Assembly (NCBI RefSeq): GCF_000299915.1
Contig: NZ_AMRI01000007.1
Location: forward strand, 1-64,000
DNA from: Gallaecimonas xiamenensis 3-C-1
Lineage (GTDB): Bacteria > Pseudomonadota > Gammaproteobacteria > Enterobacterales > Gallaecimonadaceae
Length of the DNA stretch: 64,000 nucleotides
Reading direction: 5' to 3'
Position 1 is the stretch's first letter. Every line of letters begins with the position of its first letter. Below, one piece after another: positions 8,868 to 19,081 of this stretch. A model generated the notes under the pieces. That model searched no databases. It was not told where the DNA came from and saw only the letters and a list, made by a program, of their open reading frames with translations. A program made the translations under genes and the position numbers.

Positions 8868-11462
8868 TCACACTGCGACGCCCTCGACGTCCACTGTCAG
8901 TTCGCCATCGGCAACAGACAGCCTGATGCCAGACACGGGGGTCTCGGCAGCCAGGCAGCGCAGTATTTGTTCCGACATCTGCGGCAGCACCTGCCGCTGA
9001 AGTATCTGTTGGATGTTGCGGGCACCAGAGCTGGCCTCGGTGCACCTATCCACTATGTTGTCCACCACCTCGTCGCTGTAGCTAAAGGGCACCTTGTGAT
9101 GGCGGCCGATACGGTCGCTGACGCGGCTGAGCTGCAGGCGGGTGATCTCCGCCAGTTGAGGCGCGCCCAGCGGTTTGTATGGCAACACGCTGCAACGGCC
9201 CAGGAAGGCGGGTTTGAAGATTTTCAGGAGGTCGTCCCAGATGGCTTCCTTGACCTTGTCCATGTTGTCTGGAGCGGTCAGTTCGTCGGCGTACAGATCG
9301 GTGATGCTGTCGGTCGCCGCATTGGAGGTCATCAGGATGACGGTATTTTTGAAGTCAACGTCGCGGCCTTCGCCGTCACGCAGCATGCCTTTGTCAAAGA
9401 CCTGATAGAAGATGTCCTGGACACCGGGATGGGCTTTTTCCATCTCGTCCAGAAGAATGACGCTGTAGGGTTTGCGGCGCACGGCTTCGGTCAAAACACC
9501 GCCTTCGCCATACCCCACGTAACCCGGGGGGGAACCCAAAAGCTGAGACACTTTATGTTCTTCCTTGAACTCTGACATGTTGATCACTGTCACGTTGGCT
9601 TCACTGCCATAGACCTGCTCCGCCAGGGTAAGGGCGGTTTCGGTCTTGCCCACCCCGCTGGGCCCAACCAGCAGGAAGACCCCCAGGGGTTTCTTCTCGT
9701 CGGCCAGGTTGGCCCGCGCGATGCGCACGGTCCGGGCAATGTCGTCCAGGGCGTGGTCCTGCCCCTTCACCCGCGCTTTGAGCCTGTCATCCAGTGCCAG
9801 GATGCCTTGAACCTCGTCGGCCTGCATCCGGCCCAGGGGGATACCGGTCCAGTCGGACAGCACTTCGGCCACCAACTGGTCATCCACCTGCCAGTGCACC
9901 AGGGGTTCGACCCGGGCGCCCAACTGGCTGCGAAGGGCATTGAGCTGCTCAAGCAGCGCGGCATCGTCACTGTCGCTTAATTGCTCACCCAGGGACAGAG
10001 CATTGGCCACCAGTTCCTGCTCGTTTTGCCAAGTGCTACTTAACTGTTCAACGGTTTCCTGAAGTATGGCGACCTCGGTGGCCAGTTCGTCCCGGCGCTT
10101 GCCGTGGTCAAAGCCTTTGCGTTGTTCCTTGTCGAGGATGGCCGCTTCGGTTTCCAGGGCGGTCAGCCGTGCCTGGGCCCGCTCCAGGGCCGCCGGCAGG
10201 CTGGCCTGGCTCATGGCCACTCGGGCACAGGCGGTGTCCAGCAGCGCCACGGATTTATCGGGCTGCTGGCGGCCAGCCAGGTAACGGCTGGACAACACCA
10301 CGGCGCTGCGGGCGGCGGAGTCGGTGATATGCACCCCATGGTGCTTTTCCAGGATGGGAATAAGGCCACGGAGGATCTGGATAGCCACTTCCTCGCTGGG
10401 CTCTTCCACTTTGACGACCTGGAAGCGGCGGGCCAGGGCAGCGTCTTTTTCGAAGAACTTCTTGTATTCGGCCCAGGTGGTGGCGGCTATGGTACGCAGC
10501 TCGCCACGGGCCAGAGCCGGTTTCAGCAGGTTGGCGGCATCGCCCTGCCCGGCCTGGCCGCCGGCGCCAATCATGTTGTGGGCTTCGTCGATAAAGATCA
10601 GCACAGGCTCGGGCGAGGCTTTGACCTCGGCGATCACCTGCTTGAGGCGATTCTCAAATTCCCCTTTAACCCCGGCGCCGGCTTGCAGCAGGGCCAGGTC
10701 CAGGGTCAACAGCCGGCAACGCTTGAGGGCGTCCGGCACGGTGCCTTCGGCAATGCGTTGGGCCAGGCCTTCCACTACCGCCGTTTTACCCACCCCGGCT
10801 TCGCCGGTAAGGATGGGGTTGTTCTGACGGCGGCGGGTAAGGATGTCAATCATCTGACGAATTTCGTCGTCCCGACCCAGCACCGGGTCCACCTTGCCGG
10901 CCCTGGCCTGGGCGGTGAGATCGATACAGTACTGGCCCAGGGCCTCTTCCTTCATGGGCCCCTTGCGGGCAGGGTTGGGCTGGCTGCTGCCCAGCGTTTC
11001 ACGCAGGCTGGGCCAGTCCGCCAGCAGCCGGGCCGGATCCAACTGGTCCAGTTCCTTGGCATGACGGGTGCCGATGGCGGCCATGGCGGCATCGTTAAGC
11101 AGGCTATAGAGCAAGGTGGCGCCACGGATCTGCGGTTCGCCGAACTCGATGGAACTGTCCATCCAGCACTGGCGCAGCAGTTCCACCAGGCGCGGCGACA
11201 GGGCCGGAGTGGCGCCGTTGCCGGTTTTGAAGCTTTCCATCGCCTGGTTGAGCTCGGCAGACAGCCTGTCCAGGCTCAGGCCATAGTGGCTGAAGATGGC
11301 CTGCAGATCGCCATCGCCCTCATCCAGCAACGCCTTGAACAGGTGCTCCACTTCCACGCTGTGGTGGGTTCGTTGATAACAGAGGCCCACGGCCTTCTCC
11401 AGGGCCTGGCGGCAACCGGGTTCCATGCGCTCGACCAGCGCTTTGAGGGTCATCGAAGACAT
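8868..11462 (-). CDS. clpV: T6SS sheath disassembly AAA+ ATPase ClpV (TssH)
   Basis: This 864-residue AAA+ unfoldase extracts and recycles contracted TssB/TssC sheath subunits. It has an N-terminal Clp repeat domain (about 1-150), a first AAA module with Walker A GEAGVGKT at 220-227 and a DEAH Walker B, a coiled middle domain (around 390-500), and a second AAA module with Walker A GPSGVGKT near residue 610. The C-terminal ClpB-like D2 small domain is intact. It lies 4 bases after tssG. The length is normal for ClpV1-type proteins. Confidence 0.96.
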   Translation of the reverse strand: MSSMTLKALVERMEPGCRQALEKAVGLCYQRTHHSVEVEHLFKALLDEGDGDLQAIFSHYGLSLDRLSAELNQAMESFKTGNGATPALSPRLVELLRQCWMDSSIEFGEPQIRGATLLYSLLNDAAMAAIGTRHAKELDQLDPARLLADWPSLRETLGSSQPNPARKGPMKEEALGQYCIDLTAQARAGKVDPVLGRDDEIRQMIDILTRRRQNNPILTGEAGVGKTAVVEGLAQRIAEGTVPDALKRCRLLTLDLALLQAGAGVKGEFENRLKQVIAEVKASPEPVLIFIDEAHNMIGAGGQAGQGDAANLLKPALARGELRTIAATTWAEYKKFFEKDAALARRFQVVKVEEPSEEVAIQILRGLIPILEKHHGVHITDSAARSAVVLSSRYLAGRQQPDKSVALLDTACARVAMSQASLPAALERAQARLTALETEAAILDKEQRKGFDHGKRRDELATEVAILQETVEQLSSTWQNEQELVANALSLGEQLSDSDDAALLEQLNALRSQLGARVEPLVHWQVDDQLVAEVLSDWTGIPLGRMQADEVQGILALDDRLKARVKGQDHALDDIARTVRIARANLADEKKPLGVFLLVGPSGVGKTETALTLAEQVYGSEANVTVINMSEFKEEHKVSQLLGSPPGYVGYGEGGVLTEAVRRKPYSVILLDEMEKAHPGVQDIFYQVFDKGMLRDGEGRDVDFKNTVILMTSNAATDSITDLYADELTAPDNMDKVKEAIWDDLLKIFKPAFLGRCSVLPYKPLGAPQLAEITRLQLSRVSDRIGRHHKVPFSYSDEVVDNIVDRCTEASSGARNIQQILQRQVLPQMSEQILRCLAAETPVSGIRLSVADGELTVDVEGVAV

Positions 11463-11466
11463 CGCT

Positions 11467-12444
11467 TCATCCTTTCCTTGGCGTAAAGCCCACAGTCACT
11501 GTTCTGTCGGGCTGGGTAACGGCTTGTAAGAAACTGTCGGCGCCCAGGCAACCCTGGACCCCCAGGCGGGTACCGGGCAGGTAGCCGGCCTTGGTCTGCA
11601 TCTGGCATTGCACCCGCACCCGGCTGCCTGCAAAGCTGCGGCTAAGCTGGGTGATGGTCTTGCTGTAGCGGCCATCGGGCAGCAGATCCATGGCCTGCTG
11701 CTTGGACTGGGGGGCAAAGGACAGCACCATGGCCTTGTCCGCAACCCAGGTCTTGCTACCCAGCACCGCTTCCCCCAAGCAGGCAAAACGCCCCATGGGA
11801 TTGGCCTTGGTGGGCAGGCTACTTTGTTCGTCGGGAGCGATGGGCGCCCAGCCTCCTTGCAGAGGCCTATGTTGCACCTTGACCCCGGTCAGATCCGACA
11901 ACACCTGGCACAGTACCGAGCCGCTCTTAGGGCCGCGCATCATGGCGGCGCCGTAATAGAGCTGGCTGTCGTCGCTGACCCCGGTCAGGGCCTGCATGAT
12001 GGCGCTGAAGGGATCCTGGCCGCTCTGCTCCTGGGCTACCGCCGGCTGGGTACGGGCCCAACTGCGGTAGAAAAGGGACAGCAGCCTGTGGTTGAACAGA
12101 TCCAAAAAGTCCTGCAAGGCCGGCGACTTGGCCTTGAGCTGCTGGAGCACCAACTCGCTGTAGTGGGCCGGCAGCACGCCACGGGCCCCGGTCAGGCTCA
12201 TAAAGTCCACATCCAACACGGCGCGGGTCTTGCCGTCACTGGTGCGGTCATGGCGGGCCCGCACCACGTCCTGGCCGGCAAAGCCCTGGTGCTGGCGAGC
12301 ACGGAACTTCACCAGTTCCTTATCGGGCCAGCCGTCTTCCCCAACCCTGTGCCAGGGGCCTTTGTCGTTTTTGATCTGCCGCTCGATGCGCCAGATCTCC
12401 CGATACAGGGCGCCGTTGTCCACAGGATCGCGATGGCCGGTCAT
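11467..12444 (-). CDS. tssG: T6SS baseplate protein TssG (ImpH)
   Basis: This 325-residue baseplate wedge component partners with TssF and TssE. The family features visible are the N-terminal FRARQHQGFAGQDV stretch, the central FFN-like LFNHRLLSLFYRSW segment, and the C-terminal G-x-x-L-G motif (TRLGVQGCLG). It overlaps tssF by 4 bases (ATGA type), giving coupled translation. The N-terminus begins near the IER motif and is slightly short, which is within the family range. Confidence 0.93.
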   Translation of the reverse strand: MTGHRDPVDNGALYREIWRIERQIKNDKGPWHRVGEDGWPDKELVKFRARQHQGFAGQDVVRARHDRTSDGKTRAVLDVDFMSLTGARGVLPAHYSELVLQQLKAKSPALQDFLDLFNHRLLSLFYRSWARTQPAVAQEQSGQDPFSAIMQALTGVSDDSQLYYGAAMMRGPKSGSVLCQVLSDLTGVKVQHRPLQGGWAPIAPDEQSSLPTKANPMGRFACLGEAVLGSKTWVADKAMVLSFAPQSKQQAMDLLPDGRYSKTITQLSRSFAGSRVRVQCQMQTKAGYLPGTRLGVQGCLGADSFLQAVTQPDRTVTVGFTPRKG

Positions 12445-14252
12445 AGCAGCTCCCGCTCCCCGACCCGGGTCGGCCAGACGTGGTAGTCCTGGTTATGCCC
12501 GCTGAGCTTGATGCGCAGCCGGGTAAAGGTGTTGAGCTGGGCAAACTGGGCAAAAAACCGGTCCAGTACCGCCGAGAACAGATAAACGCTGGCACCGGCG
12601 TAACGGGGCTTGGAAAAGCGGATGCTGATGTCGTTACCCTGGCACAAACCCTTGCGCACGCCGCTGCCCACCCGAGCCACCGCCGGCTTGATGCTCACCT
12701 CTTCGATACCTTCGATAAGGGCCCGTGACTCCGGGGTCTGCTTGAAGTCGTGCAGGTGCAGCACAGCCTTGAGCCTGTCCAGAGCGTCAGGCCCGGCGAA
12801 ATGCTCCAGGGAGAGGTGGCGGATAAACTGCCAGCGGCTGGCGTCCCCCAGTTCCGGCCTTACCGTCGGGGTCGGCGCCAACAGCACCTTGGTCTCATGG
12901 ATGTAGGCGTCTTCCGAACGCATCTTCGGCTGGCCACCGCCAAAGGGCAGTTGGGCCGGGGCGTTGCGGTTGCAGGCCAGCACCTTGACCCGCAAGAACC
13001 TGTCCCTGGGCAGCTCGTCTTCGTCCTGGTGCTCGAACTCCTGGTTGACCATGGACAGGTAGGTCTCGGTGCCGGGTTCATACTGGCCACCGGCCCAATC
13101 GTTGTAACGGCGCCGGGCATGCCAGTAGAGGCTGACGCTGTCCTGCCAGCGGGGATGGTGCAGGCCGTAATAGGGGGCCAGGGGCAACACTTCGTCGGAC
13201 TTGACCAGCTCCACCCCCAATATCCGCACCACTTCGCCGGAGTCGGCATTGCGGTAGTTGGGCACCAGCCGGTATTCCAGGGCCTCTTCCTCGAAACGCA
13301 AGGTCTCGCTCAGGGTCTCGAAGGTATTGACCATGGGCACACAGCCCAAGCGCATATGGTCGGGAACCAGGCTTTTTTCCTGCTCTACCGAGCCTTCGGC
13401 CAGGTAGATGTACAGGTCCAGTTCCTTATCGTCCGGCCAATTAGGGTCCAGGCCGGTCAGGTCGGCAAAGAGAAATTTCTCGGCAAAGAGGAAGTGCTCC
13501 ACCAGCAGTCGGTAACCGTCAAAGCTGCGCTGGCTGTAGGGCACCACGGCTTCCTCGGCGGCAAAGCCGGCCGCCTTGATGTGTTCCTTGCCGTAAAACC
13601 GCAGTTGGCGGCTGTCCCCGGCCGGGGCCAGGGCAAAGCCCAGAGCGCAGCGATGAATAAGTTCGTAAAGCTCATGGCTCTGGTGGGTCTGGCCATGGAG
13701 ATAAAAGCGCAGGTAAGGCAGCTTGAGCTCGGAAAAATTGAGCGGCGCCGACAGCCGCAACTTGATCACCGCTTGGGCACCGTTGGAACCGGCCGGGCGC
13801 GGCGCATCAAAAGGCGCGTTCTCGAAGTTGGCGCTGTCCACAGCGACGTTGGCCAGCACATGGTCGCCCACCGAGCTGAAATAGCATTCCGGCATGTTCT
13901 CCACCAGGGTGGTGAAACTCAGGCCAGTCTTAACCTCCATATGGGAAGAAAGAGCCGGTGCCGGCTTGAGCTGGGCTACCGTCATCGACGGTATCGGTGC
14001 CTGGTAGTCCGGATAGAGGCTGCCCAGCAGTACATCGGCCAGTTCGGGGAAATGGCCGTCCAGGCGCTGGCGGATCTGTGCCGTCATAAAGGCCACCCCT
14101 TCGAGGAGGCGCGACACATGGGGATCTTCCACCGCCTCTTCGCTGATGCGAAGGCGCCCCGCCACCTTGGGATATTGCTTGGCAAACTCGGCCCCCTGAC
14201 GGCGCAGGTAGGCCAGTTCCCTGTTGTAATACTTCAGCAGCGCTTCGCTCAT
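12441..14252 (-). CDS. tssF: T6SS baseplate protein TssF (ImpG)
   Basis: This 603-residue baseplate wedge protein is of the usual TssF length. It opens with the diagnostic YYNRELAYLRRQGAEFA stretch and contains the conserved DPHVSRLLEGVAFMTA and LADVLLGSLYPDY strings (residues about 40-80). It overlaps tssE and tssG by 4 bases on each side, as in a tightly coupled tssE-F-G set. Confidence 0.96.
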   Translation of the reverse strand: MSEALLKYYNRELAYLRRQGAEFAKQYPKVAGRLRISEEAVEDPHVSRLLEGVAFMTAQIRQRLDGHFPELADVLLGSLYPDYQAPIPSMTVAQLKPAPALSSHMEVKTGLSFTTLVENMPECYFSSVGDHVLANVAVDSANFENAPFDAPRPAGSNGAQAVIKLRLSAPLNFSELKLPYLRFYLHGQTHQSHELYELIHRCALGFALAPAGDSRQLRFYGKEHIKAAGFAAEEAVVPYSQRSFDGYRLLVEHFLFAEKFLFADLTGLDPNWPDDKELDLYIYLAEGSVEQEKSLVPDHMRLGCVPMVNTFETLSETLRFEEEALEYRLVPNYRNADSGEVVRILGVELVKSDEVLPLAPYYGLHHPRWQDSVSLYWHARRRYNDWAGGQYEPGTETYLSMVNQEFEHQDEDELPRDRFLRVKVLACNRNAPAQLPFGGGQPKMRSEDAYIHETKVLLAPTPTVRPELGDASRWQFIRHLSLEHFAGPDALDRLKAVLHLHDFKQTPESRALIEGIEEVSIKPAVARVGSGVRKGLCQGNDISIRFSKPRYAGASVYLFSAVLDRFFAQFAQLNTFTRLRIKLSGHNQDYHVWPTRVGERELL

Positions 14253-14731
14253 CGCATACTTTCCTGCAAGGTCACAGACAGATTGATGGGCTCCATCTCC
14301 GAATCGAAGGCCACCGGCAGCGGCACCGGATCGGCCAACAGCACGGCGTCGATACGCAGCCTAAGCACCCTGTCTTCAGGGGTATCCTTGTCCCGCAGGC
14401 TGACCTCAACCTGGGTCAGCCGGGGCTCAAAACGGTTGATGGTCTTCTTCACTTCCTCACAGAGCCACAGCCGGCTCTCTTCGGTGGACAGCTCCATCAC
14501 CGTAAAGTCGGGCAGGCCGAAGCCCAGCACCGAGGTGTCCAGCTCAGGGTGATGCTCATCCCAGGGCAGCCAACTGCGCCTGGCATTCATCAACCACTCC
14601 AGATCCCGGCGCACCGATTGGCGCAACTGGCTGACGGAAAAGCGCTGGGGCTCACCGTCATCCAACAGCCGGTCCAGGATGCTGAGCTGGGCCAGGATGT
14701 CAGCCGGCATGGCTGGCCTCGGTGACGTCAC
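14249..14731 (-). CDS. tssE: T6SS baseplate gp25-like protein TssE (ImpF)
   Basis: This 160-residue protein of the GPW/gp25 family seeds sheath polymerisation on the baseplate. It shows the N-terminal LLDRLLDDGEPQR-type segment, the VRRDLEWLMNARR motif and the conserved YGLPD-like GFGLPDF. It overlaps tagJ by 32 bases. An internal ATG at 14710 would shorten the protein by 7 residues and the overlap to 11 bases, so the exact start is uncertain. Confidence 0.92.
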   Translation of the reverse strand: MTSPRPAMPADILAQLSILDRLLDDGEPQRFSVSQLRQSVRRDLEWLMNARRSWLPWDEHHPELDTSVLGFGLPDFTVMELSTEESRLWLCEEVKKTINRFEPRLTQVEVSLRDKDTPEDRVLRLRIDAVLLADPVPLPVAFDSEMEPINLSVTLQESMR

Positions 14732-15479
14732 TGTTGGCCAGTTCCAGCAGGGTCAGGCCCTCGTCACCCACCAGGAACAGCTTCAGCCCAAGGCCGGTCA
14801 CCACTTCACCCTGCTGCTGCCAGTCGGTTTCACGGCCCAGTTTTTGGCGGCTGTCGCTGCTGGCGGCATAGGTCAGGGGGATAAAGACTTCACCTTCACG
14901 TTCGTCGTTGAGGATCACCTGGGCACGGCGCCAGATAGTCTCGATGGGAGAGGTGGGGGCATGGAACTGGATCTGGGCGATCTCGTCGAAGCGCCACAGG
15001 TAGAACTTGCCGTCGGTACCCAGGCACTCCAGGTAAGGACCCAGGCTGTCGTCACAGTCGCGGACCTCCGCCAGAGGGCCTTGGCCGCCACGGCTGGCTT
15101 CCAGGCGGGTCGCCGCTTCGCCAGCGCCGTCAAGGTCGCCCGCAAAGAGCTTGGCCTTGAGATCAATTAGGGCCTCAAGGGCAGGACCCTGGGCCGCCAC
15201 CACGTCGTCGGCCAATTGGCCTTGGTGGAAGGCCACTCGGGCTTGTTGGGCACGGAGCAGCTGGCGCAGGTTGGCGGCTCCCCCCAGCCATTCGGGCTGG
15301 CGTTTAACCAGGCTGGCCAGGGAATCGTCGGCCCGTTCCAGTTGACCGTCCAGGCACAGTAGTTCAATCAGCTTGGCCCGCAGGTCCAGGTTGGCCGGGT
15401 CGTCTTTGACCGCGTCCTGGGCTGCCTGGATGGCGTCTTCAAGTTGGCCGGTGGCCAGTGCGTCGATGATCCCTTTCAT
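14700..15479 (-). CDS. tagJ: T6SS accessory protein TagJ (ImpE/SciE family)
   Basis: This 259-residue protein has an N-terminal TPR-like helical half (about 1-130, with the DPANLDLRAKLIELLCLDGQ repeat) and a C-terminal ImpE domain containing the W-R-F-D-E-I and ETIWRRAQV segments. In other systems TagJ binds the N-terminus of TssB and modulates ClpV-driven sheath turnover. Position between tssC2 and tssE matches impE in the Rhizobium imp order. Confidence 0.9.
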   Translation of the reverse strand: MKGIIDALATGQLEDAIQAAQDAVKDDPANLDLRAKLIELLCLDGQLERADDSLASLVKRQPEWLGGAANLRQLLRAQQARVAFHQGQLADDVVAAQGPALEALIDLKAKLFAGDLDGAGEAATRLEASRGGQGPLAEVRDCDDSLGPYLECLGTDGKFYLWRFDEIAQIQFHAPTSPIETIWRRAQVILNDEREGEVFIPLTYAASSDSRQKLGRETDWQQQGEVVTGLGLKLFLVGDEGLTLLELANSDVTEASHAG

Positions 15480-15490
15480 AAAAGCGTCCT

Positions 15491-17011
15491 TCAGGCCCCG
15501 GCAACCGGGGTCAGTTCTGTGATCAGCTTGACCCCGGTGACCAGCTGGTCGAGCTGGAAGTGGGGTTGCAGCCGGATAATGGAGTAATAACGCCCGGGTT
15601 CGCCGGGGCGCTCCCGAACCGTGACCTTGGCTTCACGCAACGGGAAGCGGGCCCGCATCTCGTCCGAGGCCCCTTCCGAGGCCATGGTGTAACCGTGCAG
15701 CCAGCGCTGCAGCTGGTTCTCGCACTCCTCAGGGGTACGGTAGCCACCGACCCGGTCACGGCCCATCACCTTGAGGAAGTGGGCAAAACGGGACACACAG
15801 AGGGTGTAATGGAGCATGCTCGACAAGCGGGCGCTCAGTTGGGCGGTGCTGTTGTCGTAGTGGCGCGGCGCCTGAACCGAAGCGGCCGAATGCAGCACCA
15901 GCATCTCGGTATTGATAAGGGGCAGCAGCGGCAAAAAGCCTTCTTCTGCCAGCAACCGTTCCAGGCGGTCCGACACCTGCCAGTCCACCGGAGTGCGGGT
16001 CTGGTAGACGGCGCCACTGGCAGTGAGCTTCTGGATAGCCGGCAGGTTGTCGATGGCGCCGAAGGTCACCCTGCCCCGCTGGTAACCGCGAATATTGGCG
16101 AACCAGCCGGACTCGCAAAAGGCACGGATGATGACGGTGCCCACCGCAAAGGAGGCCGGCCCCCATAAAAAATCCTGCTGCGGGTTGGCCCTGGACTCGA
16201 TAAAACGAAAGGCCTCCGGCCCCTGGCCTTCGCCCCGGTAAGGAGGGCGCATCATCACCCTGGGCAGGGCCAGGGCCAGAAAGCGCGAGTCGTCCATGTC
16301 ACGCAAAGCCCGCCACTTGGCCAGCTCCGGCGACTCGAAATGGCTGCCAAGCTCCCGCACCCCGGTCAGGTCGGCAAAGTCGTCGACCCCGAAGAAACTG
16401 GGCTCGGCGTTGAGGATCACCGGGGCAAAAGCGGCGGCGGCCACCCGGCTCAGTTCCTTGAGGATGTCGAGGTTGCTCTGGCCACCGATGCTGCGGTGGC
16501 TGAGGCTGTAGGCACCAATGAGTACGCCGAAAGGTTCGCCCCCCGGCATGCCGAACTCATTGGAATAAATTTTGTTGAACAACCGGGACTGGTCGAATTC
16601 GATAGCCCGGGTCAAATCTTTGGCCAGCTCGGCCCAGTTAAGATCCAAGGCACGGATCTTGACCAGGCCTTCGCTGTCGTCGTGGGCGGCCTGCTCGGTG
16701 AGCAGCCAGATCCCACGCCAATTGGCCTCGAGCTGTTGCAGCTCGGGGTGGTGCAAGATGGCATTGAGCTGGGCATTGATCAGCTCGTCCAGCATCACCA
16801 GCGTCTTGGCCAGCAGGGCTTTGACGCTGTTGTCTGTCCAGTTTTTGGCGGGATTGACCCGCCCAAGCCACATCAGCAGCGCCTTAAGCTCGTCCGGCTC
16901 GGCCGCCACCCTGGCCATGAAACCCATGGGCAGGATGGGGCTGGCCGTCTTGGCCTTAGGCTGCTCCAGATAGTCCTTGGCGACGAACTGCAATGCCATG
17001 TTCATATGCAT
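15491..17011 (-). CDS. Second TssC-like sheath protein (ImpD type)
   Basis: This 506-residue protein is related to TssC over its whole length (the LEANWRGIWLL, FDQSRLFNKIYSNEFGMPGGEPFG and MGRDRVGGYR regions). It differs in an N-terminal region of about 45 residues and in a different C-terminal end. It lies 33 bases after tssC and 11 before tagJ, the place of impD in imp-type loci. The function of this second copy is not well established; it could form part of the sheath base, cap the sheath or assist assembly. It is clearly not a recent duplicate. Confidence 0.9.
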   Translation of the reverse strand: MHMNMALQFVAKDYLEQPKAKTASPILPMGFMARVAAEPDELKALLMWLGRVNPAKNWTDNSVKALLAKTLVMLDELINAQLNAILHHPELQQLEANWRGIWLLTEQAAHDDSEGLVKIRALDLNWAELAKDLTRAIEFDQSRLFNKIYSNEFGMPGGEPFGVLIGAYSLSHRSIGGQSNLDILKELSRVAAAAFAPVILNAEPSFFGVDDFADLTGVRELGSHFESPELAKWRALRDMDDSRFLALALPRVMMRPPYRGEGQGPEAFRFIESRANPQQDFLWGPASFAVGTVIIRAFCESGWFANIRGYQRGRVTFGAIDNLPAIQKLTASGAVYQTRTPVDWQVSDRLERLLAEEGFLPLLPLINTEMLVLHSAASVQAPRHYDNSTAQLSARLSSMLHYTLCVSRFAHFLKVMGRDRVGGYRTPEECENQLQRWLHGYTMASEGASDEMRARFPLREAKVTVRERPGEPGRYYSIIRLQPHFQLDQLVTGVKLITELTPVAGA

Positions 17012-17044
17012 CCTTGCGGGGCGGCCAGGCCGCCCCCGGCATTA

Positions 17045-18538
17045 TCAGCCGCCGATCTCGGGGATCTTGGCCACCAGGCGCAGGGAGGAGGTCAGTTCCT
17101 CCATCTGCAACCAGGGGCGCAGCCAGGCCACGGCGTTATAGGAACCTGGACGGCCTGGGATCTCCTTGACCTGCACCTTGGCGTCGGCCAGGGGGTACTT
17201 GGCACGGATCTCCTGGCCACCACCCTCGGAGGCGTTGACGAAGGTGAGGATCCAGCGGTTCAGCCAGGACTCCACGTCTTCCGCTTCCATGAAGGAGCCA
17301 ATCTTGTCCCGGGCCATGACCTTGAGGTAATGGGCAAAACGGGAGGTGGCCATCATGTAGGGCAGGCGCGCCGAAATGGCGGCGTTGGCGGTGGCGTCGT
17401 GGTTGTCGTAGACCTTGGGCTTCTGACAGGTCTGGGCACCGAAGAACACGGCATAGTCGGTGTTCTTGTAGTGGCACAGGGGCAGGAAGCCCAGCTTGGA
17501 CAGCTCCGCCTCACGGCGATCGGTAATGCCGATCTCGGTGGGGCACTTCAGATCCGGGTCACCGTCGTCACTGGTGAAGACGTGGGTGGGCAGGCCTTCG
17601 ACCTTACCGCCGCCTTCGGCACCACGGATAGCGGTACAGAAACCGTACTGGGCAAAGGCATTGGTCATGCGCGACGCCAGCACGTAAGAGGCGTTCATCC
17701 AGCAATACTTGTCGTGATCTGTGGTGTTGGAGCGGCCGGTCTTGGCATCCACGTCGAACTCTTCGTAACCGAATTCTTCGATGGGCTTGGTGGAAGCGCC
17801 GTAGGGCAGACGCGCCAGTACACGAGGCATGGAAAGGGATACGAAGCGGGAGTCTTCCGAGTCACGGAAAGAGCGCCACTTGGTGTATTCCAGGGACTCG
17901 AACACCTTCTCCAGGTCACGGGGCTTGGACAGTTCGGTCCACTCGTCGAAGCCGAACAGAGCCGGAGACGCCGCCGACAGGAAGGGGCAGAAGCCCGCCG
18001 CCGACACGTTGGACATCAGGCTCAGGGTTTCGATGTCGTTGGGATGGTTAGTGAACTCGTAGTCGCCGACGATGGCACCATAAGGCTCACCACCCGGGGT
18101 GCCGAATTCGGACTCGTAGATCTTCTTGAAGACCTGAGACTGATCGAATTCCACCGCCTTGGACAGATCCTTATGCAGCTCCTTCTTCGGCAGGTTCAGC
18201 ACCCGCAGTTTCATGGTGGCGCTGGTTTCGGAGTTCATCACCAAGTGGTGTAGGCCACGCCAGGTGCCTTCCAGCTGCTGGAACTCATCGGCGTGCATCA
18301 CGGCCGCCAGTTGGGTGGAGATCAGCTGATCCAGGGCGGTGATGGCCTGATTGAAGGTGACCGTCAAGTTCTTGTTCCAGGTGACGGTGCCCTTCATGGC
18401 CTCTTCGGTCAGGGTTCGGATCAGCTCTTCGGCGCGGCTGGTTTCAGTCTGCTTGGTGGCGCCAATGGCCTGTTCAAGCAGGGAAAGGGATACTTCTTCC
18501 TCGGCCGCGACGGCAGCGCTCTGTTGTTCGGCACTCAT
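17045..18538 (-). CDS. tssC: T6SS sheath large subunit TssC (VipB/ImpC)
   Basis: This 497-residue protein polymerises with TssB into the contractile sheath. Family marks are [55 protein letters not shown] text near residue 420, and a C-terminal [17 protein letters not shown]. It overlaps tssB by 4 bases. The N-terminal 40 residues are acidic, as usual. Confidence 0.97.
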   Translation of the reverse strand: MSAEQQSAAVAAEEEVSLSLLEQAIGATKQTETSRAEELIRTLTEEAMKGTVTWNKNLTVTFNQAITALDQLISTQLAAVMHADEFQQLEGTWRGLHHLVMNSETSATMKLRVLNLPKKELHKDLSKAVEFDQSQVFKKIYESEFGTPGGEPYGAIVGDYEFTNHPNDIETLSLMSNVSAAGFCPFLSAASPALFGFDEWTELSKPRDLEKVFESLEYTKWRSFRDSEDSRFVSLSMPRVLARLPYGASTKPIEEFGYEEFDVDAKTGRSNTTDHDKYCWMNASYVLASRMTNAFAQYGFCTAIRGAEGGGKVEGLPTHVFTSDDGDPDLKCPTEIGITDRREAELSKLGFLPLCHYKNTDYAVFFGAQTCQKPKVYDNHDATANAAISARLPYMMATSRFAHYLKVMARDKIGSFMEAEDVESWLNRWILTFVNASEGGGQEIRAKYPLADAKVQVKEIPGRPGSYNAVAWLRPWLQMEELTSSLRLVAKIPEIGG

Positions 18539-19041
18539 TCCTTGTCCTCCCCGTTACCCAGTTCCGTGGCCAGCTTTTGCAGGTCGTCGGAATTGTTCAG
18601 GACCCGCTCCAGCAGCACTTCCAGCTCTTCGGAACGGTCCACCTTGGTCATCAGATCCCGCAGCTTGTTACGGGTATCCATCAGTTGGCGCAGCGGCTCC
18701 ACCTGGTTCACCACGGCGGCAGGTTCGAAGTCGGCCATGGAGTTGAAGGCCAGCTCCACACTCATCTGCGAGCCGTCGTCGCTGAGTTTGTTGTCCACCT
18801 TCATCTTGATTTTCGGGCTCATGCGACGCATCACGTCGTCGAAGTTGTCCCGGTCAATCTGGATGAAACGACGGTCCTTGAGGGGCTTGATTTCGGTATT
18901 GTTGTTACCGGAAAAATCGCCCATAACGCCGACCACGAAGGGCAGTTCCTTCTTGACCATGGCGCCTTCGGTTTCGACGTCGTAGGTGATGTGAACCCGG
19001 GGTTTGCGGACCCGGTCGATTTTCTTGTGAACGCTATCCAT
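18535..19041 (-). CDS. tssB: T6SS sheath small subunit TssB (VipA/ImpB)
   Basis: This 168-residue partner of TssC opens with the typical [18 protein letters not shown] pattern and carries [13 protein letters not shown] and the [15 protein letters not shown] motif. The C-terminal helix (about 135-165) is the part recognised by ClpV or TagJ in other systems. A 40-base gap separates it from tssA. Confidence 0.97.
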   Translation of the reverse strand: MDSVHKKIDRVRKPRVHITYDVETEGAMVKKELPFVVGVMGDFSGNNNTEIKPLKDRRFIQIDRDNFDDVMRRMSPKIKMKVDNKLSDDGSQMSVELAFNSMADFEPAAVVNQVEPLRQLMDTRNKLRDLMTKVDRSEELEVLLERVLNNSDDLQKLATELGNGEDKE

Positions 19042-19081
19042 GTCATGGTCTCCTGTGGCAATTCACTGATATTGGCCAGCC

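Noticed and set aside
16340..18253. 637-codon plus-strand frame over tssC and tssC2
   Set aside because: It lies antisense to two recognised T6SS genes and has shadow-like composition.
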